A stretch of DNA of 27,075 bases from Candidatus Kouleothrix ribensis. Lineage in GTDB: Bacteria; Chloroflexota; Chloroflexia; Chloroflexales; Roseiflexaceae. Positions within the stretch are counted from its first letter, which is position 1. Every line of letters starts with the position of its first letter. Below, piece by piece: positions 1 to 8,325 of this stretch. The stretch is taken from positions 1-27,075 of the forward strand of contig JADKGW010000003.1 of the NCBI GenBank assembly GCA_016722075.1. Reading direction: 5' to 3'. The position numbers were made by a program, and so were the translations under genes. Below the pieces are notes generated by a model. The model did not search any database. It was not told the origin of the DNA and worked only from the letters and a program-made list of their open reading frames with translations.

Positions 1-565
1 AATTCGGCTACGCAGTGGTGGCCCGCCGATGGGCCGGCGGCGATCGAGCTGGTGGTACAGCTGGTGCCCGATGTGCTGGTGGTCGATATCATGATACCGG
101 GCATAGGCGGCCTCGGGCGATCCGCCCGGGTACATAGGCCTTGCCCCGCAGACCCGCGTGGTGGTGCTTTCGATGCATGCCCGATGCGGTGTATGTGCGC
201 GAGCGCTGCAGGCCAGCGCGGCGGGGTATGTGCTCAAAGAGCCCACGCTTCGAGTTTGTGCCAGCAGGCCGTGCGCGGGTGGCGCACGGCCGCCACCATC
301 AGCCGGGCGCGCCGGGGATCTGACCGAGGTCTCCAGATCGCGCAGGTAAGCGCTTATATCGACGACCCCTACGATCTGCTCACGGATAGCGGGCGGGCCG
401 TGCTCAGGCTCGCGGCGCAGGGCATACCTCGTCACGATCGCCGGGGCCGCCGCGTTCAGCCCACATAAGGTGAGACGTACCGCGCCAATCTGTTGCATAA
501 GCTCGATCTGCGTAATCAGACCGAGCCGGTGCGCTACGCCATCCGGCGCGGTTCATTCCGCTCGG
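1..565 (+). pseudogene. NarL/LuxR-type response regulator, frame-broken and 5'-truncated
   Basis: Pieces of one two-component response regulator lie in order but in different frames. Bases 1-120 encode the middle of a receiver domain, including PDVLVVDIMIPG with the likely phospho-acceptor Asp in VVD. Bases about 150-240, in another frame, encode the end of the receiver: VVVLSMHA (the usual switch Ser/Thr region), then AAGYVLKE with the conserved Lys. Bases about 358-420 encode YDLLTDSGRAVLRLAAQG, the start of a LuxR-type helix-turn-helix. Bases about 493-565 encode its end, MHKLDLRNQTEPVRYAIRRG. At least three frame changes are needed to join them. The N-terminus lies outside the window. The gene is either truly decayed or carries sequencing indels near a contig edge. 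The family call is firm; whether it is dead cannot be decided from sequence alone. Confidence 0.8.
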
Positions 566-690
566 TAACCACGGCGATCGTTACAGCGTGCGATCGGGCC
601 TTGCAGATCGCACCCATTCCGCCGGGCGCATGCGTTTGCAGATTCTACGATCAAGTTTTGGTTTTAGCCCGATCGTCGCCGGTTCTACGA

Positions 691-718
691 TTGTCAGGCT
701 GTTCATTTCTGCTATGCT
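691..718 (+). promoter_or_regulatory. Promoter-like -35/-10 pair
   Basis: TTGTCA at 691-696 and TATGCT at 713-718 are separated by 16 bases, in a locally AT-richer stretch between the broken response regulator and the possible gene start at 865. The match to the sigma-70 type consensus is good but it is a single unsupported site. Confidence 0.3.
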
Positions 719-864
719 GCCATCTTTTGCCATTATAGTAGCAGCAACAGCATCACACGCGTTCGCGCAATCCGCTAATCGGTTTGGGCGCGTCTACCAC
801 GATCTCACCCGCCCGCGCGGTAGTGGCAGCGCACGGCCAGCTTGCATGGTACGAGGAGAAACTT

Positions 865-1154
865 ATGATACGCTACATGCATGCGCGCGATCCTGCCAAC
901 CGTCGAGGCTGCGCTGGCGGCGCACGGGTATACCGTGGAATCCTGCTGGCCAAAGATCTCAATGGCGACCGCGCATGATTGTATCGACCCGCTCATCTAC
1001 TGTCGTGCTGCTTTCGGAGTGCGCCCAGAGTGAAGTGGCCGATATTGAGATCTATGGCGCGGCCCCTCCCGCTGCCACCGCGCTGCTGGAACAGCTCCCG
1101 ATCCGCCTGTTTCGCCAGGCTGCGCACCACGAGATACGCTCCCGGCAAAACTGA
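865..1154 (+). pseudogene. Possible remnant of an unidentified small gene
   Basis: A GAGGAG ribosome binding site ends about seven bases before ATG at 865, which is what a real start looks like in this genome. The frame from 865 stops at 978. Codon-biased sequence then seems to continue in another frame up to a stop near 1154, with stretches such as EVADIEIYGAAPP and ATALLEQLPIRLF. I do not recognise the protein and assign no function. The pattern resembles the frame-hopping in the neighbouring response regulator, so the same cause (decay or base-calling errors) probably applies. Confidence 0.25.
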
Positions 1155-1313
1155 GCACCGCGCATAGCGTACGATTGCGCTGCAGCCCAGATAACCCTGG
1201 AGGTGGTATGGCGCGCATCCCAGAGCAAAGCTGATACCAAATCCGGGTAAATCCTTGTCCTATAGTGGGGCTTGGGGGCGGTAATGCCGCGCACAGCTGG
1301 AAAACATAGGCGA

Positions 1314-3423
1314 TCAAGCGGAGCTGGTACGATACGTGTTGCGCCGCGCGGCGGGGCGGCTACCGCCGTCAATGCAGGTAGGTGCCAGATCTGGTGTACC
1401 CAGAACTCCCAGGCCGTCGCCGAGCAGAAAGACCACCAGGGTCAGCGCGGCCAGGCGGCCGGCGCGGCCGCAGGCCCATAGCCGCGCCAGTGCCGGGCCG
1501 GCCCCCAGGCACAGCGCCGGGTAGAAGAAGGCCTGCCAGCGTACGCCCTGGCTGGCGAACAGCAGCAGCCTGAGCGATAGCAGCGTGCCGGCCCACCACG
1601 CCAGCAGCAGCGCCCCGAGCGCCGGCTGTGGCCAGGCATGGCGCCAGGCGGCCGGGCGCAGCGCAGCCAGCCCGCCGATAGCGCCGAGCGCCACGAGCAG
1701 CGCCTGCACATGCAGCACGCGCGTCAGGTTTAGCTCGTCGGCGAGTGTGCGTGGTGCCGTGGCCGCTGCCGGCGCACCCACGCGCGCCAGCAGCACATCG
1801 GCCAGTGGCGCGTAGTAGCATAGCGCCACCAGCGCCCCCGCCAGCAGCCCGCCGATCGCAAGCGCCCCCGCCGCCGGGCGGGTCGCCGGCCGCGCCAGCC
1901 AGATCAGACCCAGCGCAGCCAGCATGCCCGCCAACGAGATCGTGACACCCAGGTGGCCCAGCAGTGCCAGCGCCAGTAGCGCGGCCAGCCCGGCCAGCCC
2001 ACGTGGTGTGGCCAGCCGCCGCGCGTTCAGCGCCAGGTAGGCCAGCAGCGGCAGCGCCAGCGCCTGGCCGAACACATTCGCAAACTCGCCAACCGAGAGC
2101 GATTTCAGCAGTGGCCCTGGCAGCACGTACAGCGCCGCGCCCAGCAGCGCGGCGCGCTCGCCATAGCCGCCGCGCCGCAGCATATTGCCATAGCAGCCCC
2201 ACCACCAGGCTATCGGCCAGCGCGTTGGCAAGCTTCTCGAGCGTGTGTAGCGCGGCCTCGCCGGGCGCGATCAGCAGCTGCAGCGGCGCCACGATCAGGT
2301 AGTGCCCAGGCGGGTAGGGCGCCTCGCCACCGCCGGCCTCCGAGGGCAGCGCCTCGGTGAATAGCAGCGTGCCCTGGATGACGCCGGTCAGGTTGTGCGT
2401 GTTGAGCCGCGCGTCGCTGAAGATCGCGTAGGGATGCAGCATGCCGCCCAGCCGTAGCGCCAGCGCCAGCATCACCAGTGCCACGATCAGCGGCCGGTGC
2501 GGCTGGCCGGGCTGGCCCAGCGGCGGCGCGAGCAGGTGCTGGTAGATCCGGCTGCCCAGCAGCCCGAGCGCGTAGCAGCCCAGCCCGATCGGCACCAGCG
2601 TGGGTGCGAGCAGTGCCAGGCCCATGCGCGTAGTCGCCAGTGCGGCTGCAACCACCGCTGCCATTGCCAGCGCCAAGGCCAGCGCGCCACGCGGCCCCAG
2701 CGCCAGACGGCGCGCCAGCAGGTAGAGCAGCGCGAGTGCGCCGGCCAGTAGCCCCAGCAGGCCCGGCGCCGGCAGGTACGGCCCGGCCAGCGGCTCGACG
2801 CCAACCTGATACACCACCAGGCCCAGCCTGCGTGGGTCGGCCGGCGCGTCGAGCGTGGGCGTCTCGAGGTGTAGCCGCAGGTCGCCGGCCATATCGGTGG
2901 CGGCGGCCAGGTAATAGACCTGTGGCGCGGCCGCGATCCACAGCGCCTGCGTCGAGCTGCCGTCGCTCCAGCGGCTCTCGATCGGGCTGCCGTCGGGGCG
3001 GCCGCTGGCCGCGCGGATAGCCAGGCGCCAGCGCTGGCCGCCAAGCCCCGGCAGCACAATCGTCGCGCGATCTTCGGCCCAGCGGTATGGCGTGATTGTG
3101 GGTGTGTCGTACAGGCTTGGCGGCTCGGAGGCGTTGAAGCCGCGCAGAAACGGTGTATCGTACTGCTGGCGCAGTGTGCGCTGGTTGCCGCCGATATCGA
3201 GCTGGTAGGTGTACGCAGGCTGGTAGGCCAGCGCCCATAGCGCCAGCGCGCCGGCCAGCGCGGCCCACAGCTGGCGTTCGCGCAGGTAGCCGATCAGCGC
3301 CTGCGCCTCGGCCAGCAACCAGCCGGCGATGCATACCAAGTGCTCAACCCCTCTACCACCGTCGGCTGCCCGTGTAGGCTGCGCAGGGGTGGGCGCGGCT
3401 ACGCCGGCCCTGCACGCAATCAA
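1314..3423 (-). pseudogene. ArnT/GT39-like integral membrane glycosyltransferase, one frameshift
   Basis: A large membrane protein read from about 3423 (TTG) or 3339 (TTG behind a GAGGGG site) leftwards. The order is a short cytosolic start and one membrane segment (WAALAGALALWALAY), then an extracytoplasmic beta-rich domain (YRWAEDRATIVLPGLGGQ region), then a long series of hydrophobic segments with APYPPGHYLIVAPLQ-like loops. This is the architecture of polytopic transferases that move sugars from polyprenyl-phosphate donors onto envelope acceptors. Near 2185-2200 the frame changes. The same protein continues in another frame (ERAALLGAALYVLPGPLL onward) to a stop at 1314, with about eight further membrane segments. 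One indel would restore roughly 690-700 residues. It lies directly behind the SMR-like gene, probably in one transcript. Substrate is unknown. The frameshift could be a sequencing error. Confidence 0.7.
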
Positions 3424-3441
3424 CCGAACGTGGCCTGATCT

Positions 3442-3834
3442 CTAGCGGCGCTCCCACCCGATGATCACAGCGCCGATCACCACCACAAGTGCGCCGACAA
3501 CCCGGTTGAGCGTGATTCGCTCGCCGATCACAAGATAGGCCGGCACCAGCGCGATCACATAGCTCAGTGCCAGTAACGGGTAGGCGAACGAGAAGTCGGC
3601 CCGCGAGATCACCCCCAGCCAGAACAAGGCCCCGCTGAAGATCAGCGCGAAGCCGAGCACCACGCGCCACTCGGTAAAGGTGCGCAGCAACACCGGCAGC
3701 GAGGCTGCAAACGCACCAACATCGGCGCGCACGGCATTCATGCCCAGCTTTAGCAGCACCTCGCCGGTGACCGTCAGGCAGATTGCGATCAGCAGAAGAC
3801 CGTAGATTAACATGTTCCGTCTCACTATTGTCAT
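3442..3834 (-). CDS. Small multidrug resistance (SMR)-like / EamA-type membrane transporter
   Basis: A 130-residue protein with four hydrophobic helices and almost no soluble part, the size and shape of SMR-family and ArnE/ArnF-type flippase subunits. The first helix carries a Glu in TVTGEVLLKLGMN, in the place where SMR proteins keep their single essential membrane Glu. The last two helices read PLLALSYVIALVPAYL and VVGALVVVIGAVIIG, typical of the family. I start at the ATG ending at 3834; the ATG at 3813 (MLIYG) is also possible. A promoter-like element at 3879-3887 excludes the longer frame. The stop is 18 bases before the first possible start of the ArnT-like glycosyltransferase. That context favours a polyprenyl-phosphate-sugar flippase role over drug efflux, but this is inference. 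Confidence 0.75.
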   Translation of the reverse strand: MTIVRRNMLIYGLLLIAICLTVTGEVLLKLGMNAVRADVGAFAASLPVLLRTFTEWRVVLGFALIFSGALFWLGVISRADFSFAYPLLALSYVIALVPAYLVIGERITLNRVVGALVVVIGAVIIGWERR

Positions 3835-3878
3835 TTCGTCGTGGCCACATATCCTTCCGCTGCCGCGCACAGCGCCCT

Positions 3879-3887
3879 ATTGTAGCA
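3879..3887 (-). promoter_or_regulatory. Extended -10 promoter for the SMR-like gene
   Basis: On the minus strand the site reads TGCTACAAT, a TGn extension plus a near-consensus -10. Predicted transcription would begin about 40 bases before the ATG ending at 3834. No good -35 is visible, as is usual for extended -10 promoters. Confidence 0.45.
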
Positions 3888-4051
3888 CTACTCGGCGCTT
3901 GCTCGTACGCCAGGGCCGCGTGTGTTGGAGCACATCCTGGTAGCGACGAGGTTGATGCTGCCCTGGACTCATTCTTAGGTGCCATTGATTCTTGGTGTCT
4001 ACTGGTCTACAATTTTGGCACAGACGCAAGGCGCCAACCACGTACACCGTA

Positions 4052-4057
4052 TATAAT
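4052..4057 (+). promoter_or_regulatory. Perfect TATAAT -10 upstream of the histidine kinase
   Basis: TATAAT lies about 85 bases before the kinase start in a locally AT-rich stretch. No -35 at 16-18 bases and no TGn extension are visible, so the assignment rests on the -10 alone. Confidence 0.3.
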
Positions 4058-4141
4058 GTATTCGGGCGGCTCGCAGGCGATTCCAACCCGCTCGATGCAC
4101 TCTGTAGATGATTTGGCGCATCCGCAATTGCAAGCAGGATC

Positions 4142-6007
4142 ATGAGCCTATATCTATCGTTTCAGCTGCTGCTGATCCTTTCAGCTACTATATCGATCGG
4201 CTTGCTGGGCTATGCGCTGCGCTATCGCTATGTGCCCGGTGCGCTGGCCTTCGTGCTGATTATTGCCGGCGAAGGCATCTGGACGATCGGCTACTTCGCC
4301 GAGCTGCGCGCCGAGCTGCTCATCGGCAAAATCGTATGGGATAATATTCAGTTTATCGGGGTCGATCTTGCGGCGATCGGCACGCTGGTATTTGCGCTGG
4401 TCTATACCCATCAGGATATGCTGCTGCGCCGCTTCGGCGCACTGCTGGGCATCGAGCCGATCGCGAATATTCTGCTGGTATGGACAGACCCGGCCCATCA
4501 TCTTGTGCGCATCGCGCCGCAGCTCGACACGGCTGGTGCATTCCCGGCACTGGTGTATAGCTATGGGCCGTGGATGTGGGTGATGATCGCGCATGCCTAC
4601 CTGCTGATCGCTGTCACGCTGGCATTGCTGGTGCGCGAGAGTCTCGACAACCAGCGGCTGTATCGCCGCCAGATCCTGGCGATCACGCTTGGCCTGGTCG
4701 TGCCGCTGATCGGCTCGTTCATAACCGTGGCCGGCCTGGTGCCGATCGCCGGGATGGAGTCGCTCGATCTCACGCCGATCACCTTTGCAATCGCTAACCC
4801 GATCCTTGCCTGGGGTGTCTTCCGCTACCGCCTGCTCAATCTTGCGCCGGTCGCGCGCCATCGCGTGGTCGAGCAGATGGCCGATGGTGTGATTGTGCTC
4901 GATCGCAACGGGCGGATCGCCGATATCAACCCGGCGGCCTGCACGACACTTAAGGTTGCGCCCGGTGTCTTGATCGGCCAGCCGACCGAGCAGGTGTTTG
5001 CCGATTGGGCCGAGCTGATCGTGCGCTATCGCGATGTCGAATCGGTGCGCGAGGAGCTTACGGTGGCGTACCAGGGCGTCAGCCACTACATCGATCTGCA
5101 GATCTCGCCGCTGACCGATCGGCGCAGCCGGGTAACCGGCCGGCTGATCGTGTGGCACGATATCACCGAGCGCAAGCGGGCCGAGCTCGAGCTGGTGCGC
5201 CAGACGCTTCAGCTCGAGCGCCAGACGCTCGCACTCCAGCAGGCGAAAGATGCGGCCGAGGCCGCCAGCCGCGCGAAGAGTGCGTTTCTATCGTCGATGA
5301 GCCACGAGCTGCGCACACCGCTTACGGCGATCCTCGGCTATACCGAGCTGATCGAGACCGATCTTGGCGAAGGTGAAACCGATCAGATCGGTGGCGATAT
5401 CGCGCGGATCAAAACCTCGGGCGAACACTTGCTTGGCCTGATCAGCAGCGTGCTCGATTACTCGAAGATTGAGGCCGGCAAGCTGGTGCTCGACCTGACG
5501 ACGTTCGCGATCGCCGATCTGATGGACGAGCTGGCCACCCTGGCCCGGCCGCTGGTCGAGCATCAGGGCAATCGGCTGGTGGTCGAGTGCCCGCCCGCGA
5601 TCGGTACCATGCATGCCGACATAATTCGGACTCGCCAGATCCTACTCAACTTGCTCTCGAATGCGGCTAAGTTTACGCGCCAGGGCCAGGTGACCCTGCG
5701 CGCATCGCGCAGCGTGGGCGTTGACGGCGTGTCGATCGTGTTCGAGGTTATCGATACGGGGATCGGTATGGACACAGAGCAGATCGGGCAGCTCTTTCAG
5801 GAATTCATGCAGATCGATCTATCGTCGGAGTATCATCAAGGCGGCACCGGGCTGGGCCTGGCGCTTAGCCGCCAGCTGTGCCGCCTGATGGGCGGCGATA
5901 TCGTGGTGGTGAGCCAGCTGCATGTGGGTTCGACTTTCACCGCGATCATTCCTGCGCATGTCGCAGAGTCGGCCGATCTGGCTCAGACGCTGCGGTCGAG
6001 CACATAG
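4142..6007 (+). CDS. Membrane sensor histidine kinase (7TM-PAS-HisKA-HATPase)
   Basis: A 621-residue sensor kinase that should autophosphorylate on His and pass phosphate to a response regulator. Residues about 1-235 form seven membrane helices of the histidine-kinase N-terminal 7TM type, ending FRYRLLNLAPVARHRV. A PAS domain follows (about 240-345; MADGVIVLDRNGRIADINPA), then a coiled coil rich in Glu, Gln and Leu (345-385). The H box is SSMSHELRTPL with His388. The ATPase domain has the N box LLNLLSNAAKFT (about 500-511), G1 DTGIGM and G2 GGTGLGLALS. There is no receiver domain. AGGA five bases before the ATG supports the start. No partner regulator is adjacent; the broken regulator at 1-565 is separated by a minus-strand block. 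The last 25 bases overlap the convergent methyltransferase gene. Confidence 0.93.
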   Translation: MSLYLSFQLLLILSATISIGLLGYALRYRYVPGALAFVLIIAGEGIWTIGYFAELRAELLIGKIVWDNIQFIGVDLAAIGTLVFALVYTHQDMLLRRFGALLGIEPIANILLVWTDPAHHLVRIAPQLDTAGAFPALVYSYGPWMWVMIAHAYLLIAVTLALLVRESLDNQRLYRRQILAITLGLVVPLIGSFITVAGLVPIAGMESLDLTPITFAIANPILAWGVFRYRLLNLAPVARHRVVEQMADGVIVLDRNGRIADINPAACTTLKVAPGVLIGQPTEQVFADWAELIVRYRDVESVREELTVAYQGVSHYIDLQISPLTDRRSRVTGRLIVWHDITERKRAELELVRQTLQLERQTLALQQAKDAAEAASRAKSAFLSSMSHELRTPLTAILGYTELIETDLGEGETDQIGGDIARIKTSGEHLLGLISSVLDYSKIEAGKLVLDLTTFAIADLMDELATLARPLVEHQGNRLVVECPPAIGTMHADIIRTRQILLNLLSNAAKFTRQGQVTLRASRSVGVDGVSIVFEVIDTGIGMDTEQIGQLFQEFMQIDLSSEYHQGGTGLGLALSRQLCRLMGGDIVVVSQLHVGSTFTAIIPAHVAESADLAQTLRSST

Positions 6008-6597
6008 ACCTCGTAATCGCAGATGCCGCTGCGCATGGCATAGTTGTGGCGCACGCTGAACTGCGGTGCCAGCAGTGCCCGGTACTCCTGATTGGTGCGG
6101 ATGTAGCCGCCGCGGTCGAGCCAGTGCATCAGGTGCCCGGCCACATTCCACGGGTCGGGCGGTGGCGTGTCTTCCATCACCAGCAGCGTCGCGCCTGGCT
6201 TGAGCACACGGTGCAGCTCGGCTACGCTGGCGCGCACTAGCGCGTCGGGCATATGGTGGAATACGCCCAGCACCAGCGCGGCGTCGAAGTGTTCGCCGCT
6301 AAGCCCGATCGCGGCGCCGCTGGCCACCGCGAACCGCCCAGGGTAGTGCCTCCCGGCATATTGCACGTAGTAGCGCGCCAGGTCGACGCCAGTATAATAG
6401 GTCGGCGGGAAGGCCGGGGCAAACTCGCCCGTGCCGCAGCCGAAGTCGAGGAACTCGCGCTGCCCGACATCGCGCCAGGGCGCCAGCTCGCGCTCGATCA
6501 CTGCCCTCTCGCCGCGAAAGCCGTTTTCAACGACGCGCCGTAGCATATTCCAGGCCTGTGGCTGTTCGGATACGCGATCGAGGATCTGCTCGAGCAT
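5983..6597 (-). CDS. Class I SAM-dependent methyltransferase
   Basis: A 204-residue soluble methyltransferase. Motif I is FLDFGCGTGEFAP (about residues 49-61), binding SAM. The acidic end of strand 2 is YTGVDLARYY. Motif IV-like FDAALVLGVFHHMPD and post-motif LKPGATLLVMEDTPPPDP follow in standard Rossmann order. HHMPD resembles methyltransferases of the Methyltransf_11 type, which act on lipids, quinones or sugars; the substrate cannot be read from the sequence. The ribosome binding site is weak (AAGAAG). Its 3' end overlaps the end of the histidine kinase gene by 25 bases in convergent orientation. A second methyltransferase lies 185 bases upstream on the same strand and could share a transcript. 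Confidence 0.85.
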   Translation of the reverse strand: MLEQILDRVSEQPQAWNMLRRVVENGFRGERAVIERELAPWRDVGQREFLDFGCGTGEFAPAFPPTYYTGVDLARYYVQYAGRHYPGRFAVASGAAIGLSGEHFDAALVLGVFHHMPDALVRASVAELHRVLKPGATLLVMEDTPPPDPWNVAGHLMHWLDRGGYIRTNQEYRALLAPQFSVRHNYAMRSGICDYEVYVLDRSV

Positions 6598-6782
6598 GGA
6601 TTCTTCTTTCTCTATCAGGGCTTATGCGCTCAGCGTTTATAGCCTGCGGCAGGGCAGTACTGTATTGTGTATGGTGTTTGCGCGCAGCGCGAAAACCAGA
6701 GGTACCATGCTGCCGCAGGCGCATCTCGCCAAAGACGTGGGCCGTTGCCTAAGCCCTATACTGTTGCGCCAAGGCTGCGCGC

Positions 6783-7529
6783 TCAGGATGCGCGGCGCGC
6801 GCGTATCAGAATCGAGAGCCCGATGGGAAATGTGCCGCCGCGCGCCAGCCAGGCCGCTTCGCCGGCGAGCGGCCAGCGCAGTAGCTCATTTACCGGCGGC
6901 GCCGGCAGCGCCAGATCGGATTGGCCCTGCTCGAGCATGGGCAGCGCGCGCTCGAGCAGGCGCTGTGCCAGCGGCAGCGGGAAGAGCAGGCTATTGATGT
7001 ACGAGCAGCGCTCGACGATCAGCCCGCCCGAGGCGATCAGCGCGAGCGCGGCGGTGCTAGTATAGCGCCGGCGTGTGTGTACCGCCCGGTCGTGCTTGCT
7101 GCGCAGGAACTCGTAGGCCGGTAGCCGGATCAGCAGCCGCCCGCCCGGCCGCAGCACGCGCCGCGCCTCAGCCAGCGCCTGCCGCTCGTCGGGCACCGCG
7201 CGGTGGTACAGCACATCGAATGAGGTCACCAGGTCGAAGCTGCCGCTCGCGAACGGTAGCTCGAGCACCGATGCGCGTGCCAGCACGCCGGGGAGCCGTG
7301 GCCCACCTAGCTCGAGCGCCTCGGCCGCCAGGTCGATCCCGGCTACATTGCCGTAGCGCCGCAAGAACAGCGCGTTGCCGCCGGTGCCACAGCCCGCGTC
7401 GAGCACCTGTAGGTCGCGCCGCCCGGCATAGACCTCGTCGAGCAGCGCGGCCGCAATCGCGCGCATCCCGCCATACCACCAGTGCCGGCCCTCGACCGCT
7501 GCCATCACCGCGTATTCCGTGCGTTCCAT
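6783..7529 (-). CDS. Class I SAM-dependent methyltransferase
   Basis: A 248-residue methyltransferase starting MERTEYAVMAAVEGRHWWYGGMR. The HWWY-GMR element near the N-terminus is typical of methyltransferases found in glycan and natural-product clusters. Motif I is VLDAGCGTGGNALFL and the strand-2 acid is in AGIDLAAEAL. FDLVTSFDVLYHRAVPDE and LRPGGRLLIRLPAYEFLRS complete the SAM fold. The C-terminal 70 residues contain a hydrophobic patch (INSLLFPLPLAQRLLE) that may help membrane association. I start at the ATG ending at 7529, preceded by AAGG; an in-frame TTG six codons upstream is the alternative. Substrate is unknown. The nearby glycosyltransferases suggest a lipid-linked glycan or isoprenoid, which is inference only. 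Confidence 0.85.
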   Translation of the reverse strand: MERTEYAVMAAVEGRHWWYGGMRAIAAALLDEVYAGRRDLQVLDAGCGTGGNALFLRRYGNVAGIDLAAEALELGGPRLPGVLARASVLELPFASGSFDLVTSFDVLYHRAVPDERQALAEARRVLRPGGRLLIRLPAYEFLRSKHDRAVHTRRRYTSTAALALIASGGLIVERCSYINSLLFPLPLAQRLLERALPMLEQGQSDLALPAPPVNELLRWPLAGEAAWLARGGTFPIGLSILIRARRAS

Positions 7530-7754
7530 CCGCCCTACCTTACCCAATTGCCCGCTGAGTGCCTCGCGTATCGGGAGCGCCTGCGTTGCTGGTCACAGTA
7601 CGCGATCGTGTGGGCGCCGCCGAACCGCATCTGCGACCGATGCTACCGGCATGCTCTAGCGAAGAACAGCACGATCGAACCAGCCTGTCAGGGTAACCGC
7701 CCGTACCTGCTGGCTCCGGCGTACTGCCCGCTGCTAATGGCCCAAACGCCCGGC

Positions 7755-7783
7755 AGTGTACCAGAAGGCTTCCTTCGGCGCAA
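7755..7783 (-). promoter_or_regulatory. Extended -10 promoter facing the methyltransferase
   Basis: On the minus strand TGGTACACT (7763 to 7755) follows TTGCGC (7783 to 7778), with 17 bases between the hexamers. It would drive the methyltransferase starting at 7529 after a leader of about 220 bases. Confidence 0.35.
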
Positions 7784-7820
7784 ACAGCCCCAGGCGCACA
7801 AACGTGTGTATGCCAGGCCA

Positions 7821-7849
7821 TTGACGAACCGGCGCATGGCGCATACACT
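7821..7849 (+). promoter_or_regulatory. Sigma-70-like promoter for the DUF507 gene
   Basis: TTGACG at 7821-7826 and TACACT at 7844-7849 are spaced by exactly 17 bases. Five of six and four of six positions match the standard consensus. Transcription would start near 7857, about 170 bases before the ATG at 8029. Confidence 0.5.
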
Positions 7850-8028
7850 GTAGCTCTTGGCGTGCCATGCTGCCGCGTAGGTCGTGCAGATCAAGAAACA
7901 CACGTTACCAGCATGAGCATGCCAGAGCGTACGCGGTGGCGTGTGTGGCAACCTACCGCGCCACTCTGCTGCAGGCCAACACGCCGACTGCGTATGCCCT
8001 GGAGAATGACGGAACGAGGAGCATTTCA

Positions 8029-8310
8029 ATGAAACTATCACCCGATAAGGTCGAGCAGCTGGCGGCCAACCTGGTCGACAAGCTGGCCGAGATTGATGGG
8101 GTGCTGTTCAAGGGCGACGACGGGCAGCTGCGCCTGGCCGCCCAGCAGGTTATCACCGACGAGCTGATGGTCGAAGAGCAGCTCGACGCCGAGATCCACA
8201 AGATGCTGCAGGCCTACAAATACGAGATCACTATGGGCCGTATGAACTACGACGAGCTGTTCAAGAAGACCAAGCAGCGCATGGTCAAAGAGCGTAAGCT
8301 GACGCTGTAG
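8029..8310 (+). CDS. DUF507 family small protein
   Basis: A 93-residue, highly charged, mostly helical protein beginning MKLSPDKVEQLAANLVDKL and ending MVKERKLTL. Length, the opening pattern and the EEQLDAEIHKMLQAYKYEI segment fit the DUF507 family, whose function is not known. AGGAG lies nine bases before the ATG and fixes the start; the frame is open 54 codons further upstream but that part lacks family character. There is no signal peptide or membrane segment, so it should be cytosolic. It converges with the kinase-fold gene, with only 15 bases between stops, filled by a small hairpin. The family call comes from memory of the pattern and should be checked with an HMM. Confidence 0.75.
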   Translation: MKLSPDKVEQLAANLVDKLAEIDGVLFKGDDGQLRLAAQQVITDELMVEEQLDAEIHKMLQAYKYEITMGRMNYDELFKKTKQRMVKERKLTL

Positions 8311-8325
8311 GCTGGCATAGCCGGC
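8311..8325. terminator. Short hairpin between convergent stops
   Basis: GCTGGC and GCCGGC pair (one G-T wobble) around an ATA loop and fill the whole gap between two convergent genes. There is no T-tract, so termination is only a guess. Confidence 0.25.

Larger units (their letters stand above)
566..1313. other. No intact gene; decayed or error-rich stretch
   Basis: About 750 bases without a convincing full-length gene. It holds a promoter-like pair near 691-718 and a well-formed ribosome binding site plus ATG near 853-867, followed by reading frames that change every 100 bases or so. I recognise no family here. Confidence 0.5.
7530..8028. other. Divergent intergenic region with two promoter-like elements
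   Basis: About 500 bases between divergent genes with no recognisable gene on either strand. It contains one promoter-like element facing each way (7755-7783 minus, 7821-7849 plus). The leaders would then be long, about 220 and 170 bases. No RNA family is recognised in them. Confidence 0.5.

Noticed and set aside
2210..3334. Long open minus-strand frame of 374 codons, rich in Ala, Arg and Gly
   Set aside because: It lies over the membrane glycosyltransferase in a shifted frame, with composition typical of out-of-frame reading of high-GC DNA and no recognisable fold.
4181..5158. Long frame antisense to the histidine kinase
   Set aside because: Rich in Asp, His, Arg and Gln without hydrophobic core pattern; the plus-strand kinase domains explain the codon pattern fully.
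1..6007. Two-component pairing of the broken response regulator with the histidine kinase
   Set aside because: They are separated by 3.5 kb including a minus-strand block, and NarL-type regulators normally pair with HisKA_3 kinases, not this HisKA type.
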